A stretch of DNA of 64,000 bases, taken from positions 1,465,501 through 1,529,500 of the forward strand of contig NZ_CP017704.1 of the NCBI RefSeq assembly GCF_002243645.1, written 5' to 3'. Shown one piece after another: positions 54,769 through 63,309 of this stretch. The translations under genes were made by a program, and so were the position numbers. Every line of letters starts with the position of its first letter. The first letter of the stretch is position 1. This DNA is from Peribacillus simplex NBRC 15720 = DSM 1321 (GTDB taxonomy: Bacteria; Bacillota; Bacilli; Bacillales; DSM-1321). The notes below the pieces were generated by a model. It did no database searches. It had not been told where the DNA came from and was given only the letters and a program-made list of their open reading frames with translations.

Positions 54769-55281
54769 ATGATTATTCCGTACAATAATAAAAAACCATC
54801 CATTGATGATACCGCTTTCGTGGCACCTGGTGCTCATTTAATCGGTGATATTTCGATTGGGAAAGACTCGACCATTTGGTTTAATGCCGTACTGCGCGGT
54901 GATGAGGATTCAATTACAATAGGAGAAAAATGCAGTATTCAAGATAACTCCACCATTCATTTATTTGAAGGATGCCCGGTTGTCATTGAAGACGAAGTGA
55001 CGGTTGGTCATAATGTTATCCTGCATGGTTGTAAAATAGGCAAACGCTCCATTATTGGTATGGGTTCAACGATTTTGGATAATGTAGAGATCGGCGAAGA
55101 ATGCATCATCGGAGCGAACACATTGATTTCCTCTGGCAAAATCATACCACCACGTTCACTGGTTATTGGTTCCCCGGGGAAAGTGGTTCGCAGATTGAAT
55201 AATAAAGATCTTGAATTGATCCAACTTTCGATCGATACATATGTTCAAAAAGGAAAAGACTTCAAAGGGATACTTGATTAA
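54769..55281 (+). CDS. Gamma-carbonic anhydrase family protein (PaaY/YrdA-like)
   Basis: 170 residues, left-handed beta-helix with hexapeptide repeats. Metal histidines in NSTIHLFEG and VGHNVILHGCKIG, and the RGDEDSITIG arginine/aspartate region are kept. Either a carbonic anhydrase-like protein (B. subtilis YtoA type) or a PaaY-like thioesterase removing CoA from dead-end paa products. It converges on paaX, the regulator of the paa operon, recalling Gram-negative paaXY, but this family is widespread, so the link is only positional. AAAGGAG before the ATG. Confidence 0.85.
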   Translation: MIIPYNNKKPSIDDTAFVAPGAHLIGDISIGKDSTIWFNAVLRGDEDSITIGEKCSIQDNSTIHLFEGCPVVIEDEVTVGHNVILHGCKIGKRSIIGMGSTILDNVEIGEECIIGANTLISSGKIIPPRSLVIGSPGKVVRRLNNKDLELIQLSIDTYVQKGKDFKGILD

Positions 55282-55309
55282 TTATTGCAAGAGTCGAAAT
55301 TGATAATGT

Positions 55310-55356
55310 GAAAAGAGCTTCGGCAAGTCATTAGCGACTGGCTGAAGCTCTTTTTC
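55310..55356. terminator. Bidirectional terminator between paaY-like and paaX
   Basis: GAAAAGAGCTTCGGCAAGTC pairs with GACTGGCTGAAGCTCTTTTTC (two G-U/mismatch positions); T- and A-runs on both sides. Confidence 0.85.
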
Positions 55357-56245
55357 ACTTAATGATAAGTGGATGATCCTTCGCATCATATGTTTCGTCT
55401 TTCCGGCATAGATCATTGTTTTCCTGAAATACGCTTTCAAAGAAACGGCTTGCTGGTTCAGCCAAGACTTGATAATACTGGCTAAATAAAAGAGCAGCAT
55501 GATTCCCATTCCACTTTGAAGGCAGAAGTTCCTTTGGCAGGCCCGGATCGATAAATAAAAATTTACGGTATTCATGCACCAAGTTCGTTCGTTCCACAAA
55601 ACAATCAGCATCGGACATTTCCCCCCTGCTGATGATGCTTTGATGAACGATGAATTGTTTGCTGTATTTCTCGATGAATTCTTCATATTTATTTTCAATC
55701 TCTTCTAAATGCCAGCTCTTCTCTACAAGCGATTGGTTTTCTTTTGGACCTTTGTACTCCGAAATGAAAAAATCAACATATTCATTGATGTCATATTTCT
55801 CGATCAAGCGATTGATTTGTTTCTCCAAATCATTAGGAGAAATCCAGCAACCACTTGAAAAACTGCCAAACCCGCTCCATAATAATTCTTTACGGAGATC
55901 ATCCCGTAATTGCCGCTTATCTTCAGGGATCGTGTACATTAAAATACGCCATTTACCGTCCCATTCATTCGGTTTCATCTTATATATGCGATTGGCCGCT
56001 TCATCCATTCTCTGCACACCGCGATCAGTCAAAAAATAATAGCTTTTATTTCCCTGCTTTTCTGACTGAATCCACCCTTGTTTGACCATTCGTGAAACGG
56101 CTACACGAACTCCCTGCTCATTATGACCGAATTCCTTTAACAAACGAATTAAACTGCCTATCCAGATTTTACTTCCATAGTTACGGATATAATCGCCGTA
56201 TATCGTAAAAATCATAGATTGAGTATTAGTACCTATCTTTCTCAC
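55355..56245 (-). CDS. paaX: PaaX-type repressor of phenylacetate degradation
   Basis: 296 residues, normal PaaX size. Begins near TQSMIFTIYGDYIRNYGSKIW, the conserved PaaX N-terminal pattern ('..LYGDY.....GEIW'), then the winged helix GHNEQGVRVAVSRMVKQGWI (split at 20) and central/C-terminal PaaX domains (WDGKWRILMYTIPED, WSGFGSFSSGCWISPND). Known PaaX is released from DNA by phenylacetyl-CoA. GTG start at 56245 with AAGGA; the later ATG (MIFTIYG) is an alternative. Last gene on the paa strand. Confidence 0.9.
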   Translation of the reverse strand: MRKIGTNTQSMIFTIYGDYIRNYGSKIWIGSLIRLLKEFGHNEQGVRVAVSRMVKQGWIQSEKQGNKSYYFLTDRGVQRMDEAANRIYKMKPNEWDGKWRILMYTIPEDKRQLRDDLRKELLWSGFGSFSSGCWISPNDLEKQINRLIEKYDINEYVDFFISEYKGPKENQSLVEKSWHLEEIENKYEEFIEKYSKQFIVHQSIISRGEMSDADCFVERTNLVHEYRKFLFIDPGLPKELLPSKWNGNHAALLFSQYYQVLAEPASRFFESVFQENNDLCRKDETYDAKDHPLIIK

Positions 56246-56321
56246 CTCGTCCTTACTTTGTTACTATTTTCACACGGAAGACATAATAATTATTATATCT
56301 TTTTAAAATGAAAGCGCAATA

Positions 56322-57098
56322 TTATTCACCAGTAAATCGTGCTTTTCTCCGTTCACTAAATGCTAGGAGCGCTTCCAATCTGTCTTGAGTCGGGATGGTC
56401 AATTCATAGGCTTTTCCTTCTATGGCCATTCCGGTTTGCAAGTCGGTATTCATTCCTTGGTCAATCGCATATTTGGCTTGTTTGACTGCAATCGGCCCAT
56501 TTTTCATGATATTGGCTGTCAATTCTTCACAAGCTGACATAAGTTGATCCCTTGGCACGACCTTTAAAAGGATCCCTAATTGACATGCCTCTTCTGCAGT
56601 CAATTTTTTAGCGGTGAAGATTAATTCCTTCGCTTTCATTTCCCCAATCAATCTTGGCAGCCGCTGTGTACCGCCTGCCCCAGGAATAATGGCCCAGCTA
56701 GTTTCAGTGAGCCCCAAAGAAACACCTTCCGCAGCAATTGCAAAGTCACATGAAAGCAGCCATTCAAATCCTCCCCCCAATGCATATCCATTGACGGCAG
56801 CTATGGTTGGCTGCGGAAGCCCTGCGATACTATTAAAAACATCGCGAATCGCTTTAACGTTCCTTCTTACTTCCGCATCATTCAAAGACTTCCTTTCTTT
56901 CAAATCCGCTCCTGCGCTGAATGCTTTTTCCCCTGCACCGGTGAAAATAACGACACGGATATCGCCGTCATAATAAACTGCATCGATGACTTCCTGCAGT
57001 TCACAAAGTGTCTCATAGTCGAAGCAGTTCAATACGTCGGGCCGATTCACTGTTACATAGCCGATTTGATTTATCACTTTATAAATAACCTTGGACAT
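56322..57098 (-). CDS. Enoyl-CoA hydratase/isomerase family protein (third crotonase of the paa operon)
   Basis: 258 residues. Crotonase signatures FSAGADLKERKSL, NGYALGGGFEWLLSCDFA and GLTETSWAIIPGAGGTQRLP; the first acid (E in GGGFEW) is present and the second (E in TETSW) also, so hydratase chemistry is possible. It is neither the closest match to PaaF (61689) nor PaaG (60905). A candidate for the missing ring-opening hydratase step or for a general hydratase. Located between paaJ and paaX. Confidence 0.85.
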   Translation of the reverse strand: MSKVIYKVINQIGYVTVNRPDVLNCFDYETLCELQEVIDAVYYDGDIRVVIFTGAGEKAFSAGADLKERKSLNDAEVRRNVKAIRDVFNSIAGLPQPTIAAVNGYALGGGFEWLLSCDFAIAAEGVSLGLTETSWAIIPGAGGTQRLPRLIGEMKAKELIFTAKKLTAEEACQLGILLKVVPRDQLMSACEELTANIMKNGPIAVKQAKYAIDQGMNTDLQTGMAIEGKAYELTIPTQDRLEALLAFSERRKARFTGE

Positions 57099-57165
57099 GA
57101 GTCTCCTCCCCTTTTTATAAAAATGACCCTTTTGCAGATAAAACTAATTAGGACCGGGCACATCA

Positions 57166-58374
57166 TCAATCTTTTTCAATATTTTCTATAATGGCGGATA
57201 TGCCTTGGCCAACGCCTACACACATCGTCGCAAGACCATAGCGTACTTTCCGCTTTTTCATTTCGTGGACAAGTGTTGTTAAAATACGCGCCCCGCTTGC
57301 ACCAAGCGGATGCCCAAACGCTATTGCCCCGCCGTTGACATTCACTTTCTCCTGATCCAATTTCAATTGGCGGATGCACTCCAAGGATTGGGAAGCGAAT
57401 GCTTCATTCAATTCCACTAGCCCGATGTCTTCAATCGTCAAACTCGCCCTCTCCAATGCTTTTATAGTGGCATGAACCGGACCAAGGCCCATAATGGACG
57501 GTTCTAAGCCCGCTACCGCCCCTACAACATATTTGGCAAGAGGTTTCAATCCAAGCTCCCGTGCCTTTTCTGCACTCATCAAAAGTAATGCCGAGGCTCC
57601 ATCATTTACACCTGAAGCATTACCGGCCGTTACAGTGCCGCCTTTAAAGATCGGTTTGAGTTTTTCCAACTTATCGATGGTCGTGTCAGGACGAGGGTGT
57701 TCATCTTTATCGAAAATGACCTCATTCCCTTTACTGTCTGTATATCGAACAGGTACGATTTCATTAATGAAACGCTCATTTTCCACTGCGTTTTTCGCTC
57801 TTTGCTGGCTTTGATACGCGAATTGATCTTGGTCCTCCCTTGAAACGGAAAAACGCCGTGCGACGTTTTCAGCCGTTTGAGGCATGGAATCCGTGCCATA
57901 CATTTCTTTAAGTTTCTCATTCGTGAAGCGCCATCCGATCGTTGTATCCTGAAGTTCCATTGAACCCCGCGGAAATTCACTCTCAGGTTTGGCCATGACG
58001 TACGGTGCCCTTGTCATGCTTTCAGTACCGCCTGCGATATAAATATCGCCTTCACCTACAGCAATGGAGCGTGCAGCATACATGACGGCATCCAGTCCGG
58101 ATCCACACAAACGATTTATTGTCGTTCCAGCTACGTTTACCGGAAGACCAGCTAAAAGGGCGGACATCCGGGCAACATCACGATTATCCTCCCCTGCTTG
58201 ATTTGCATTCCCGAATATGACATCTTCTATTTGATCCGGCGGCAACTCTGGATTGCGGTCGGTCAGCGCCTTGATTACAATTGCACCGAGGTCATCCGGG
58301 CGAACGCTTTTCAAAGCGCCTTTATATCTGCCGATTGGTGTTCTCACAGCATCGATAATCACAACATCCTTCAT
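57166..58374 (-). CDS. paaJ: 3-oxoadipyl-CoA/3-oxo-5,6-dehydrosuberyl-CoA thiolase
   Basis: 402 residues. Nucleophile Cys in [17 protein letters not shown], His in [16 protein letters not shown], second Cys in [14 protein letters not shown]. Of the pcaF/paaJ length and pattern ([19 protein letters not shown] start). Performs both thiolytic steps of the phenylacetate pathway, giving acetyl-CoA and later succinyl-CoA. Start overlaps the paaH stop (ATGA). Confidence 0.92.
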   Translation of the reverse strand: MKDVVIIDAVRTPIGRYKGALKSVRPDDLGAIVIKALTDRNPELPPDQIEDVIFGNANQAGEDNRDVARMSALLAGLPVNVAGTTINRLCGSGLDAVMYAARSIAVGEGDIYIAGGTESMTRAPYVMAKPESEFPRGSMELQDTTIGWRFTNEKLKEMYGTDSMPQTAENVARRFSVSREDQDQFAYQSQQRAKNAVENERFINEIVPVRYTDSKGNEVIFDKDEHPRPDTTIDKLEKLKPIFKGGTVTAGNASGVNDGASALLLMSAEKARELGLKPLAKYVVGAVAGLEPSIMGLGPVHATIKALERASLTIEDIGLVELNEAFASQSLECIRQLKLDQEKVNVNGGAIAFGHPLGASGARILTTLVHEMKKRKVRYGLATMCVGVGQGISAIIENIEKD

Positions 58375-59243
58375 TTCCTCACCAGCTCGCCATCTTTTGT
58401 ATAATCGTACACACCTTTACCTGACTTTCGGCCGAGCCTGCCAGCTTTAACATATTGTTCAAGGAGCGGGGCCGGGCGGTATTTCTCACCAAGTTTACTA
58501 TGTAAATATTTTAAATTATTTAAACGGGCATCCAATCCCACCAAATCACCTAGCTCAAAAGGTCCCATTGGGTAATTCAGCCCTAACTTTATTGCCTTAT
58601 CGATTTCTTCCGGTGTTCCTAAACCTTCTTGAAGCATATAGAACGCTTCATTACCTACCAAGCAGCTGATCCTGCTGGTTACAAACCCAGGGAATTCATT
58701 TATGACCACGGTTTCTTTTCCCATTTTTCCGGCTACCTCTTTTATTATGGCTGCCGTTTCATCGCTGGTTTCTAGACCACGTACAATTTCAACGAGTGGC
58801 ATCTTTTGTACAGGATTGAAAAAATGCATGGCAATCGTTCTTTCGGGACGCTTTCCATAAGAACCAATTTCCGTAGGGCTCATCGTGGAAGTATTGGTTG
58901 CAAAGTAACAGTCTTCTTTTGCATGGACTTCAATCGTTTCGAAGACTGCCCTCTTAATTTCCGCCTTTTCCGGAACTGCCTCTATGATCAAGTCGGCATA
59001 TGCTGCTGATTCTTTCAAATTGGAAGAATAGCAAAATCTGCTTTTTGCGGCTGCCGCTTCTTCCTGGGTGATTTTTTGGTAGCGCACACCCTTCTCAAAA
59101 ATGGCATCGATTTCTTTTCTTGCACTTTCCAAAGCATCCTGATTCACGTCCACCAGTACTACCTTAAAGCCGCCTGTTGCTCCTACATAAGCTATTCCCC
59201 TGCCCATGACACCAGATCCGACAATCACTAAATTTCTAATCAT
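58371..59243 (-). CDS. paaH: 3-hydroxyadipyl-CoA dehydrogenase PaaH-like, short form
   Basis: 290 residues. NAD motif [20 protein letters not shown] (here [16 protein letters not shown]), [28 protein letters not shown] with catalytic His, [14 protein letters not shown], and [18 protein letters not shown]. Enterobacterial PaaH is ~475 residues with an extra C-terminal domain; this is the single-unit type. ATGA-coupled with paaJ. Similar to the dehydrogenase at 32954. Confidence 0.9.
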   Translation of the reverse strand: MIRNLVIVGSGVMGRGIAYVGATGGFKVVLVDVNQDALESARKEIDAIFEKGVRYQKITQEEAAAAKSRFCYSSNLKESAAYADLIIEAVPEKAEIKRAVFETIEVHAKEDCYFATNTSTMSPTEIGSYGKRPERTIAMHFFNPVQKMPLVEIVRGLETSDETAAIIKEVAGKMGKETVVINEFPGFVTSRISCLVGNEAFYMLQEGLGTPEEIDKAIKLGLNYPMGPFELGDLVGLDARLNNLKYLHSKLGEKYRPAPLLEQYVKAGRLGRKSGKGVYDYTKDGELVRK

Positions 59244-59270
59244 TCATTTATTCCTCCTTCAAAAATAAAT

Positions 59271-59354
59271 AGAGGCTGGCTACGATGAACCAGATCAGCA
59301 TTCATCCATACCTGAATTACTTTTCCGACATACCGTTCAGCCAGCCGCCTATTT
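59271..59354 (-). repeat. Long inverted repeat in the paaH-aldehyde dehydrogenase gap
   Basis: AAATAGAGGCTGGCT (left) pairs with AGCCAGCCGCCTATTT (right) around a ~55-base loop, and ATTTATTTTT follows on the minus strand. It lies inside the operon in a 120-base gap, so it could be a partial terminator or an RNA-processing/stability site. Confidence 0.6.
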
Positions 59355-59363
59355 TATGTTTTA

Positions 59364-60881
59364 TTAAATTCCAAAGGGATTTAAGGGACGGCTTCCATGA
59401 TAGGAAATGATGCTTTTCGTTTCTGTATAAAGATCAAGTGTCTCAATACAAAGTTCCCGGCCGAACCCTGACTGTTTATACCCTCCGAAAGGTGTTCCAG
59501 GAAATGCGGAGAATGGGCAATTCACCATGACGATTCCCGCTTCTATTTGATTCGCCACTCTAGTCGCACGCCCGCCATCTTTTGTCCATAGGGCTGAACC
59601 CAAACCGAATTCCGTATCATTTGCGAGTCTCACGGCTTCTTTTTCATCTTTGAATTTCATTATGACAACAACCGGCCCGAATATTTCCTCTTTCACTACA
59701 TCCATTTCATGATTGACATTCGCTATCACCGTCGGCTCATACCAATAACCGTTTTCGAAACCTTCAATTACCGCTGGCTTTCCTCCTGTCAGGATTTTCG
59801 CTCCGTCAGTAATGGCAGATTGTACATAATTGTCGATGACATCCAATTGCCCTTGATCTATGACTGCACCGACGTGTGTTTCTTTGTCGAGCGGATTGCC
59901 CAATTTCAATTTTTTCGTTTTTTCTACGAATCTAGCAACGAACTCATCATATATGTCTTCGTGAACGTATAAACGGGATCTAGCTTCGCAAGACTGCCCA
60001 GTATTGTAGAAAATGCCATATAATGATCCATCGATAGCTGCTTCAAGGTCCGCATCTTCGAAGACAATATTAGGGGACTTACCGCCAAGCTCCAATGTCA
60101 CCCTTTTTAATGTCTGTGAGGCTTTGCCCATGAGATCCCTGCCGATTGGCGTAGAGCCCGTGAAGGCCACCTTATTCACTTTCGGATGCTCGACCAGGTA
60201 ATTCCCTACGTCCGATCCAGGACCTGGAATGATATTGACCACGCCGGAAGGAACACCAGCTTCTAAACAGATTTCCCCTAATACAATGGCAGTCAGCGGC
60301 GTTAACGAAGCTGGCTTGACAATGACTGAACATCCAACTGCGATTGCAGGTGCAATTTTCCACGCTGCCATCATCATAGGGTAATTCCAAGGGATGATTT
60401 GAGCACAAACACCTACTGGCTCTTTTTCCGTATAGTTATGGAATTGACCAGGAACATTATTGACAGATCCGCGGTGTGCAACTAAAGCGCCTGCATAAAA
60501 CTCGAAATCTTCAATTGCCTGCATGACTTGGCCTTGCGCTGCAGAAATGGATTTGCCGCTGTTCAGGACCTCCAATTCAACCAATTCATTAAAGCGTGAA
60601 CGCATGATTGCAGCAATTTTATTCAATACACGAGACCGTTTATTAATCGGGGTCCTCTTCCATTTCCCGTTATCAAATGCTTCACGTGCAGCTTGAACAG
60701 CTTTTTCTGCATCTTCCTTGGTCGCCTTTGCAACCTTGGCAATGATTTCACCAGTCGCAGGATTGTACGCATCAATCGTAGAACCGTCAGAGCTTTCCAC
60801 TCTTTCTCCATTAATGATCAGATGATAATAATCACGCTTCATTTCCGCTTTTTCAAATGCCGCCTCTTGTACTCTAACCAT
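59364..60881 (-). CDS. NAD(P)-dependent aldehyde dehydrogenase of the paa operon
   Basis: 505 residues, full ALDH fold: NAD-binding IIPWNYPMMMAAWKIAPA, FTGSTPIGRDL, general base Glu in LELGGKSPN, nucleophile Cys in FYNTGQSCEARSRLYV, end GFGRELCIETLDLYTETK. By position in the paa operon it probably oxidises the semialdehyde produced after ring opening (the ALDH half of PaaZ; PacL-like) or phenylacetaldehyde. No MaoC-type hydratase is fused. Start ATG at 60881 has AAAGGGAG; the ATG 13 codons later is possible. Confidence 0.88.
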   Translation of the reverse strand: MVRVQEAAFEKAEMKRDYYHLIINGERVESSDGSTIDAYNPATGEIIAKVAKATKEDAEKAVQAAREAFDNGKWKRTPINKRSRVLNKIAAIMRSRFNELVELEVLNSGKSISAAQGQVMQAIEDFEFYAGALVAHRGSVNNVPGQFHNYTEKEPVGVCAQIIPWNYPMMMAAWKIAPAIAVGCSVIVKPASLTPLTAIVLGEICLEAGVPSGVVNIIPGPGSDVGNYLVEHPKVNKVAFTGSTPIGRDLMGKASQTLKRVTLELGGKSPNIVFEDADLEAAIDGSLYGIFYNTGQSCEARSRLYVHEDIYDEFVARFVEKTKKLKLGNPLDKETHVGAVIDQGQLDVIDNYVQSAITDGAKILTGGKPAVIEGFENGYWYEPTVIANVNHEMDVVKEEIFGPVVVIMKFKDEKEAVRLANDTEFGLGSALWTKDGGRATRVANQIEAGIVMVNCPFSAFPGTPFGGYKQSGFGRELCIETLDLYTETKSIISYHGSRPLNPFGI

Positions 60882-60904
60882 GTAATCCCACTCCCTTTTC
60901 TATA

Positions 60905-61678
60905 TTACTTGCCTATGAATTGAGCTTTCCTTTTTTCAGTGAATGCTGCCACACCTTCTGCATAATCCTTCGTTAAGCCAGCAATTCGCTGACCCTCAGC
61001 TTCTTCTTTTAAGTATTCTTCCAATGAAAGGTGATAGGAAGCTTCTAAGTATCTTTTAATTAAACCGATTGCTTTCGTTGGTTTGTTTGCGATATTCTCT
61101 GCAAAGGCTTTCAATTGCTCGTTCCATTCTTCCACATCGATCACTTTTGTAGCGAGCCCGATATTTTTCGCTTCGGCTGCAGGAACCTTTTCCCCCAATA
61201 ATGATAATTCCAAGGCCTTCGCATGACCAACGATCCGCGAAAGGTAATACAAATTCCCCGAATCAGGGATCAACCCGATATTGACAAAAGCATTTAAAAA
61301 ACTGGCTTTTTCAGAAACAAGCCGGAAATCGCATGCCAGCGCTAGGCTGAAACCAGCCCCTGCAGCCACTCCATTGACTGCTGCAATGATCGGTTTTTCA
61401 CAGTTTGCTATTTGCTGCATCATCGGACCGTAGTCGTCGCGAAGCATCTGGCCTAAATTCATGCCTTCATTAACATCCGATAAATCCTGCCCCGAACAAA
61501 AGGCCCTGCCTTCCCCTGTAATGATAATGGCCCGCACTTCATCTGACCCTGCGGATATTTTGATCGCTTTCTGTATTTCCTTATTCATTTGGGACGTAAA
61601 GGCATTAAGTTTATCAGGACGGTTCAAAGTAAGCCAAGCCACTCCATTTTCAACCCTATATTTGATCGTTTCGTACAT
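60905..61678 (-). CDS. paaG: Ring-1,2-epoxyphenylacetyl-CoA isomerase PaaG
   Basis: 257 residues. Isomerises the epoxide to oxepin-CoA and later shifts a double bond. Matches E. coli PaaG by pattern: GRAFCSGQDLSDV, AVNGVAAGAGFSLALACD, NIGLIPDSGNLYYLSR, and end AGLTKDYAEGVAAFTEKR. Asp in PDSG is the known PaaG catalytic residue; a second-acid Gly/Ala pattern (AGAG) separates it from PaaF. ATG at 61678 with AAGGGGTG. Confidence 0.9.
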   Translation of the reverse strand: MYETIKYRVENGVAWLTLNRPDKLNAFTSQMNKEIQKAIKISAGSDEVRAIIITGEGRAFCSGQDLSDVNEGMNLGQMLRDDYGPMMQQIANCEKPIIAAVNGVAAGAGFSLALACDFRLVSEKASFLNAFVNIGLIPDSGNLYYLSRIVGHAKALELSLLGEKVPAAEAKNIGLATKVIDVEEWNEQLKAFAENIANKPTKAIGLIKRYLEASYHLSLEEYLKEEAEGQRIAGLTKDYAEGVAAFTEKRKAQFIGK

Positions 61679-61688
61679 AGAGCACCCC

Positions 61689-62465
61689 TTATTCGCCTGT
61701 GAAATTCGGCTCTCTTTTTTCAACAAATGCTTTCATTCCTTCTTTTTGGTCCTCTGATGCAAAAAGAATATAGAAGTTCTTCCTTTCAAATTGCATGCCC
61801 TCATATAAGGGGTAATCAACGGCTTTATTGACGGATTCTTTAATCAGTCTTACAGCTAACGCGGGTTGCTTTGCTATCTTTCTAGCAAAATCAACCGTTT
61901 CTTCCATTAACAATTCAGGTGCCACGATCTTATTAATGAAACCATATTGCAGAGCTGTCTTTGCCTTTATCCTTTCAGCCGTCAATATCCATTCAAGTGC
62001 CTTTGTCTTGCCTACCAATTTCGTCAACCTTTGGGTTCCTCCTGCACCAGGCATGACCCCTAATGTCACTTCCGGAAAGGAAAACTGGGTATCACTGGAA
62101 GCGATAAGGAAATCGCAGGATAAAGCAAGTTCAAAACCACCACCGAATACAAAACTTTTCACCGCACCAATCACAGGCTTCTTGACTAGGCTTATTCGGT
62201 CCCAATCGGCAAATTGGTTCGTTAACTCCATACTGATTGGATTGTCGTTCACCATCTCGTCAATATCAGCTCCAGCGGAAAATGCTTTTCCATTGCCCGA
62301 TAGCAAGATCACCTTCACTTGTGGGTCCCGGTCGAATTCTTCCATGGTTGAAACTATTTCCCTAACCATTTTCCTGTTAAGGGCATTCAGTTGCTTCGGA
62401 CGATTTAAAGAAATATAACCAATGCCCTCCGCAATTGACGTTTCAATGAATTGAAGCGCATTCAT
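61689..62465 (-). CDS. paaF: Enoyl-CoA hydratase PaaF (2,3-dehydroadipyl-CoA hydratase)
   Basis: 258 residues. Crotonase with AFSAGADIDEM, VFGGGFELALSCDFLI and FPEVTLGVMPGAGGTQRLTK, both catalytic acids kept; ends EGMKAFVEKREPNFTGE as in PaaF. Hydrates 2,3-dehydroadipyl-CoA to 3-hydroxyadipyl-CoA, feeding PaaH. Start overlaps the EthD-gene stop (ATGA), so coupled. Confidence 0.88.
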   Translation of the reverse strand: MNALQFIETSIAEGIGYISLNRPKQLNALNRKMVREIVSTMEEFDRDPQVKVILLSGNGKAFSAGADIDEMVNDNPISMELTNQFADWDRISLVKKPVIGAVKSFVFGGGFELALSCDFLIASSDTQFSFPEVTLGVMPGAGGTQRLTKLVGKTKALEWILTAERIKAKTALQYGFINKIVAPELLMEETVDFARKIAKQPALAVRLIKESVNKAVDYPLYEGMQFERKNFYILFASEDQKEGMKAFVEKREPNFTGE

Positions 62466-62767
62466 TTTATTTCTTCTCCGATCATCATCGTTACAAGTTT
62501 CCCGGCAAAGCCCATTAGGTCTTTCCCTGATGCTTTTCCTTCCGCGGAACGCATTCCTTGTTGCAATGCATCGTGGTCTTCATAATACATTTCACAAAGA
62601 ATGTAATACTCAGAGTCTTTGCCCATTGGGGTCCCTACAATTTTAGTTACCTCCATTTTTTGAAGACCAGGAATTTTTTCCGTTATCGGACCATGTACAT
62701 TGAAATAGTGCTCATCGAACTCTTCCTTGTTTTCAGGTTGTTTGTATAGGGCGATTAACTTTACCAT
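62462..62767 (-). CDS. EthD domain protein in the paa operon
   Basis: 101 residues, ferredoxin-like alpha/beta barrel EthD fold: MVKLIALYKQPENKEEFDEHYFN (begin LIALYKQPENKEEFDEHY), VHGPITEKIPGLQK and YYILCEMYYEDHDALQQGM. EthD-type proteins occur in ring-modification clusters with no known reaction. Here it stands between paaD and paaF with ATGA overlap, so it is a fixed pathway member; role unknown. ATG at 62767 with GGAGGT. Confidence 0.8.
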   Translation of the reverse strand: MVKLIALYKQPENKEEFDEHYFNVHGPITEKIPGLQKMEVTKIVGTPMGKDSEYYILCEMYYEDHDALQQGMRSAEGKASGKDLMGFAGKLVTMMIGEEIK

Positions 62768-62787
62768 TTTATAGAACCTCCATTTTA

Positions 62788-63285
62788 TTAGATTATTTTT
62801 ATCATCGGTTTCATTGCTTCGAACGGATTTTTGCATGCTTTACAATATAAAATGCTGCGGCAGGCCGTTGGACCGAAGATATTTTCCATCGTGACATATG
62901 TCGATTCACAATATGGGCAGTCCACATGCCATGATCCATCACTTTTCATTTGTCGAGGAGGAGGGGAGATTCCGAAAACCTTCAATCCAGCTTTCCCCTT
63001 TTCCGTAATTCGATCGGATGTCCAGGAAGGGGAACGTAAAAATTCCACACTTACATTTTTTATGGCAGGCAGCTGTCGAAGGGCTGTTTCCACATTTTTT
63101 TGAATGATCGACAATGCCGGGCACCCAAGAAAAGTTGGCAGCATTTTTACCGAAACGTCATGGCCCGAAACCGTCACGTCTTCAACCATCCCTAAATCCA
63201 GAATACTTACTGTATCGATTTCGGGATCTTTAACGTCTTCCAGGAGTTTATATATTTCTTCTGTGTTTAACTGTACGGCCGACAT
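62788..63285 (-). CDS. paaD: PaaD, Fe-S maturation/assembly protein of the phenylacetyl-CoA epoxidase
   Basis: 165 residues. N-terminal MIP18/SufT-like domain (VKDPEIDTVSILDLGMVEDV, and TFLGCPALSIIQKNVETAL with a conserved cysteine). C-terminal zinc ribbon VDCPYCESTY ... LYCKACKNPF, as in PaaD (about 165 residues in E. coli). Helps mature the PaaABCE mono-oxygenase. Next to paaC. Confidence 0.92.
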   Translation of the reverse strand: MSAVQLNTEEIYKLLEDVKDPEIDTVSILDLGMVEDVTVSGHDVSVKMLPTFLGCPALSIIQKNVETALRQLPAIKNVSVEFLRSPSWTSDRITEKGKAGLKVFGISPPPRQMKSDGSWHVDCPYCESTYVTMENIFGPTACRSILYCKACKNPFEAMKPMIKII

Positions 63286-63309
63286 GGTACCCCTCCCCTT
63301 TCTATTGAT

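Noticed and set aside
55282-55698. 138-residue ORF overlapping the end of paaX
   Set aside because: Alternative frame of paaX crossing the terminator; no family pattern.
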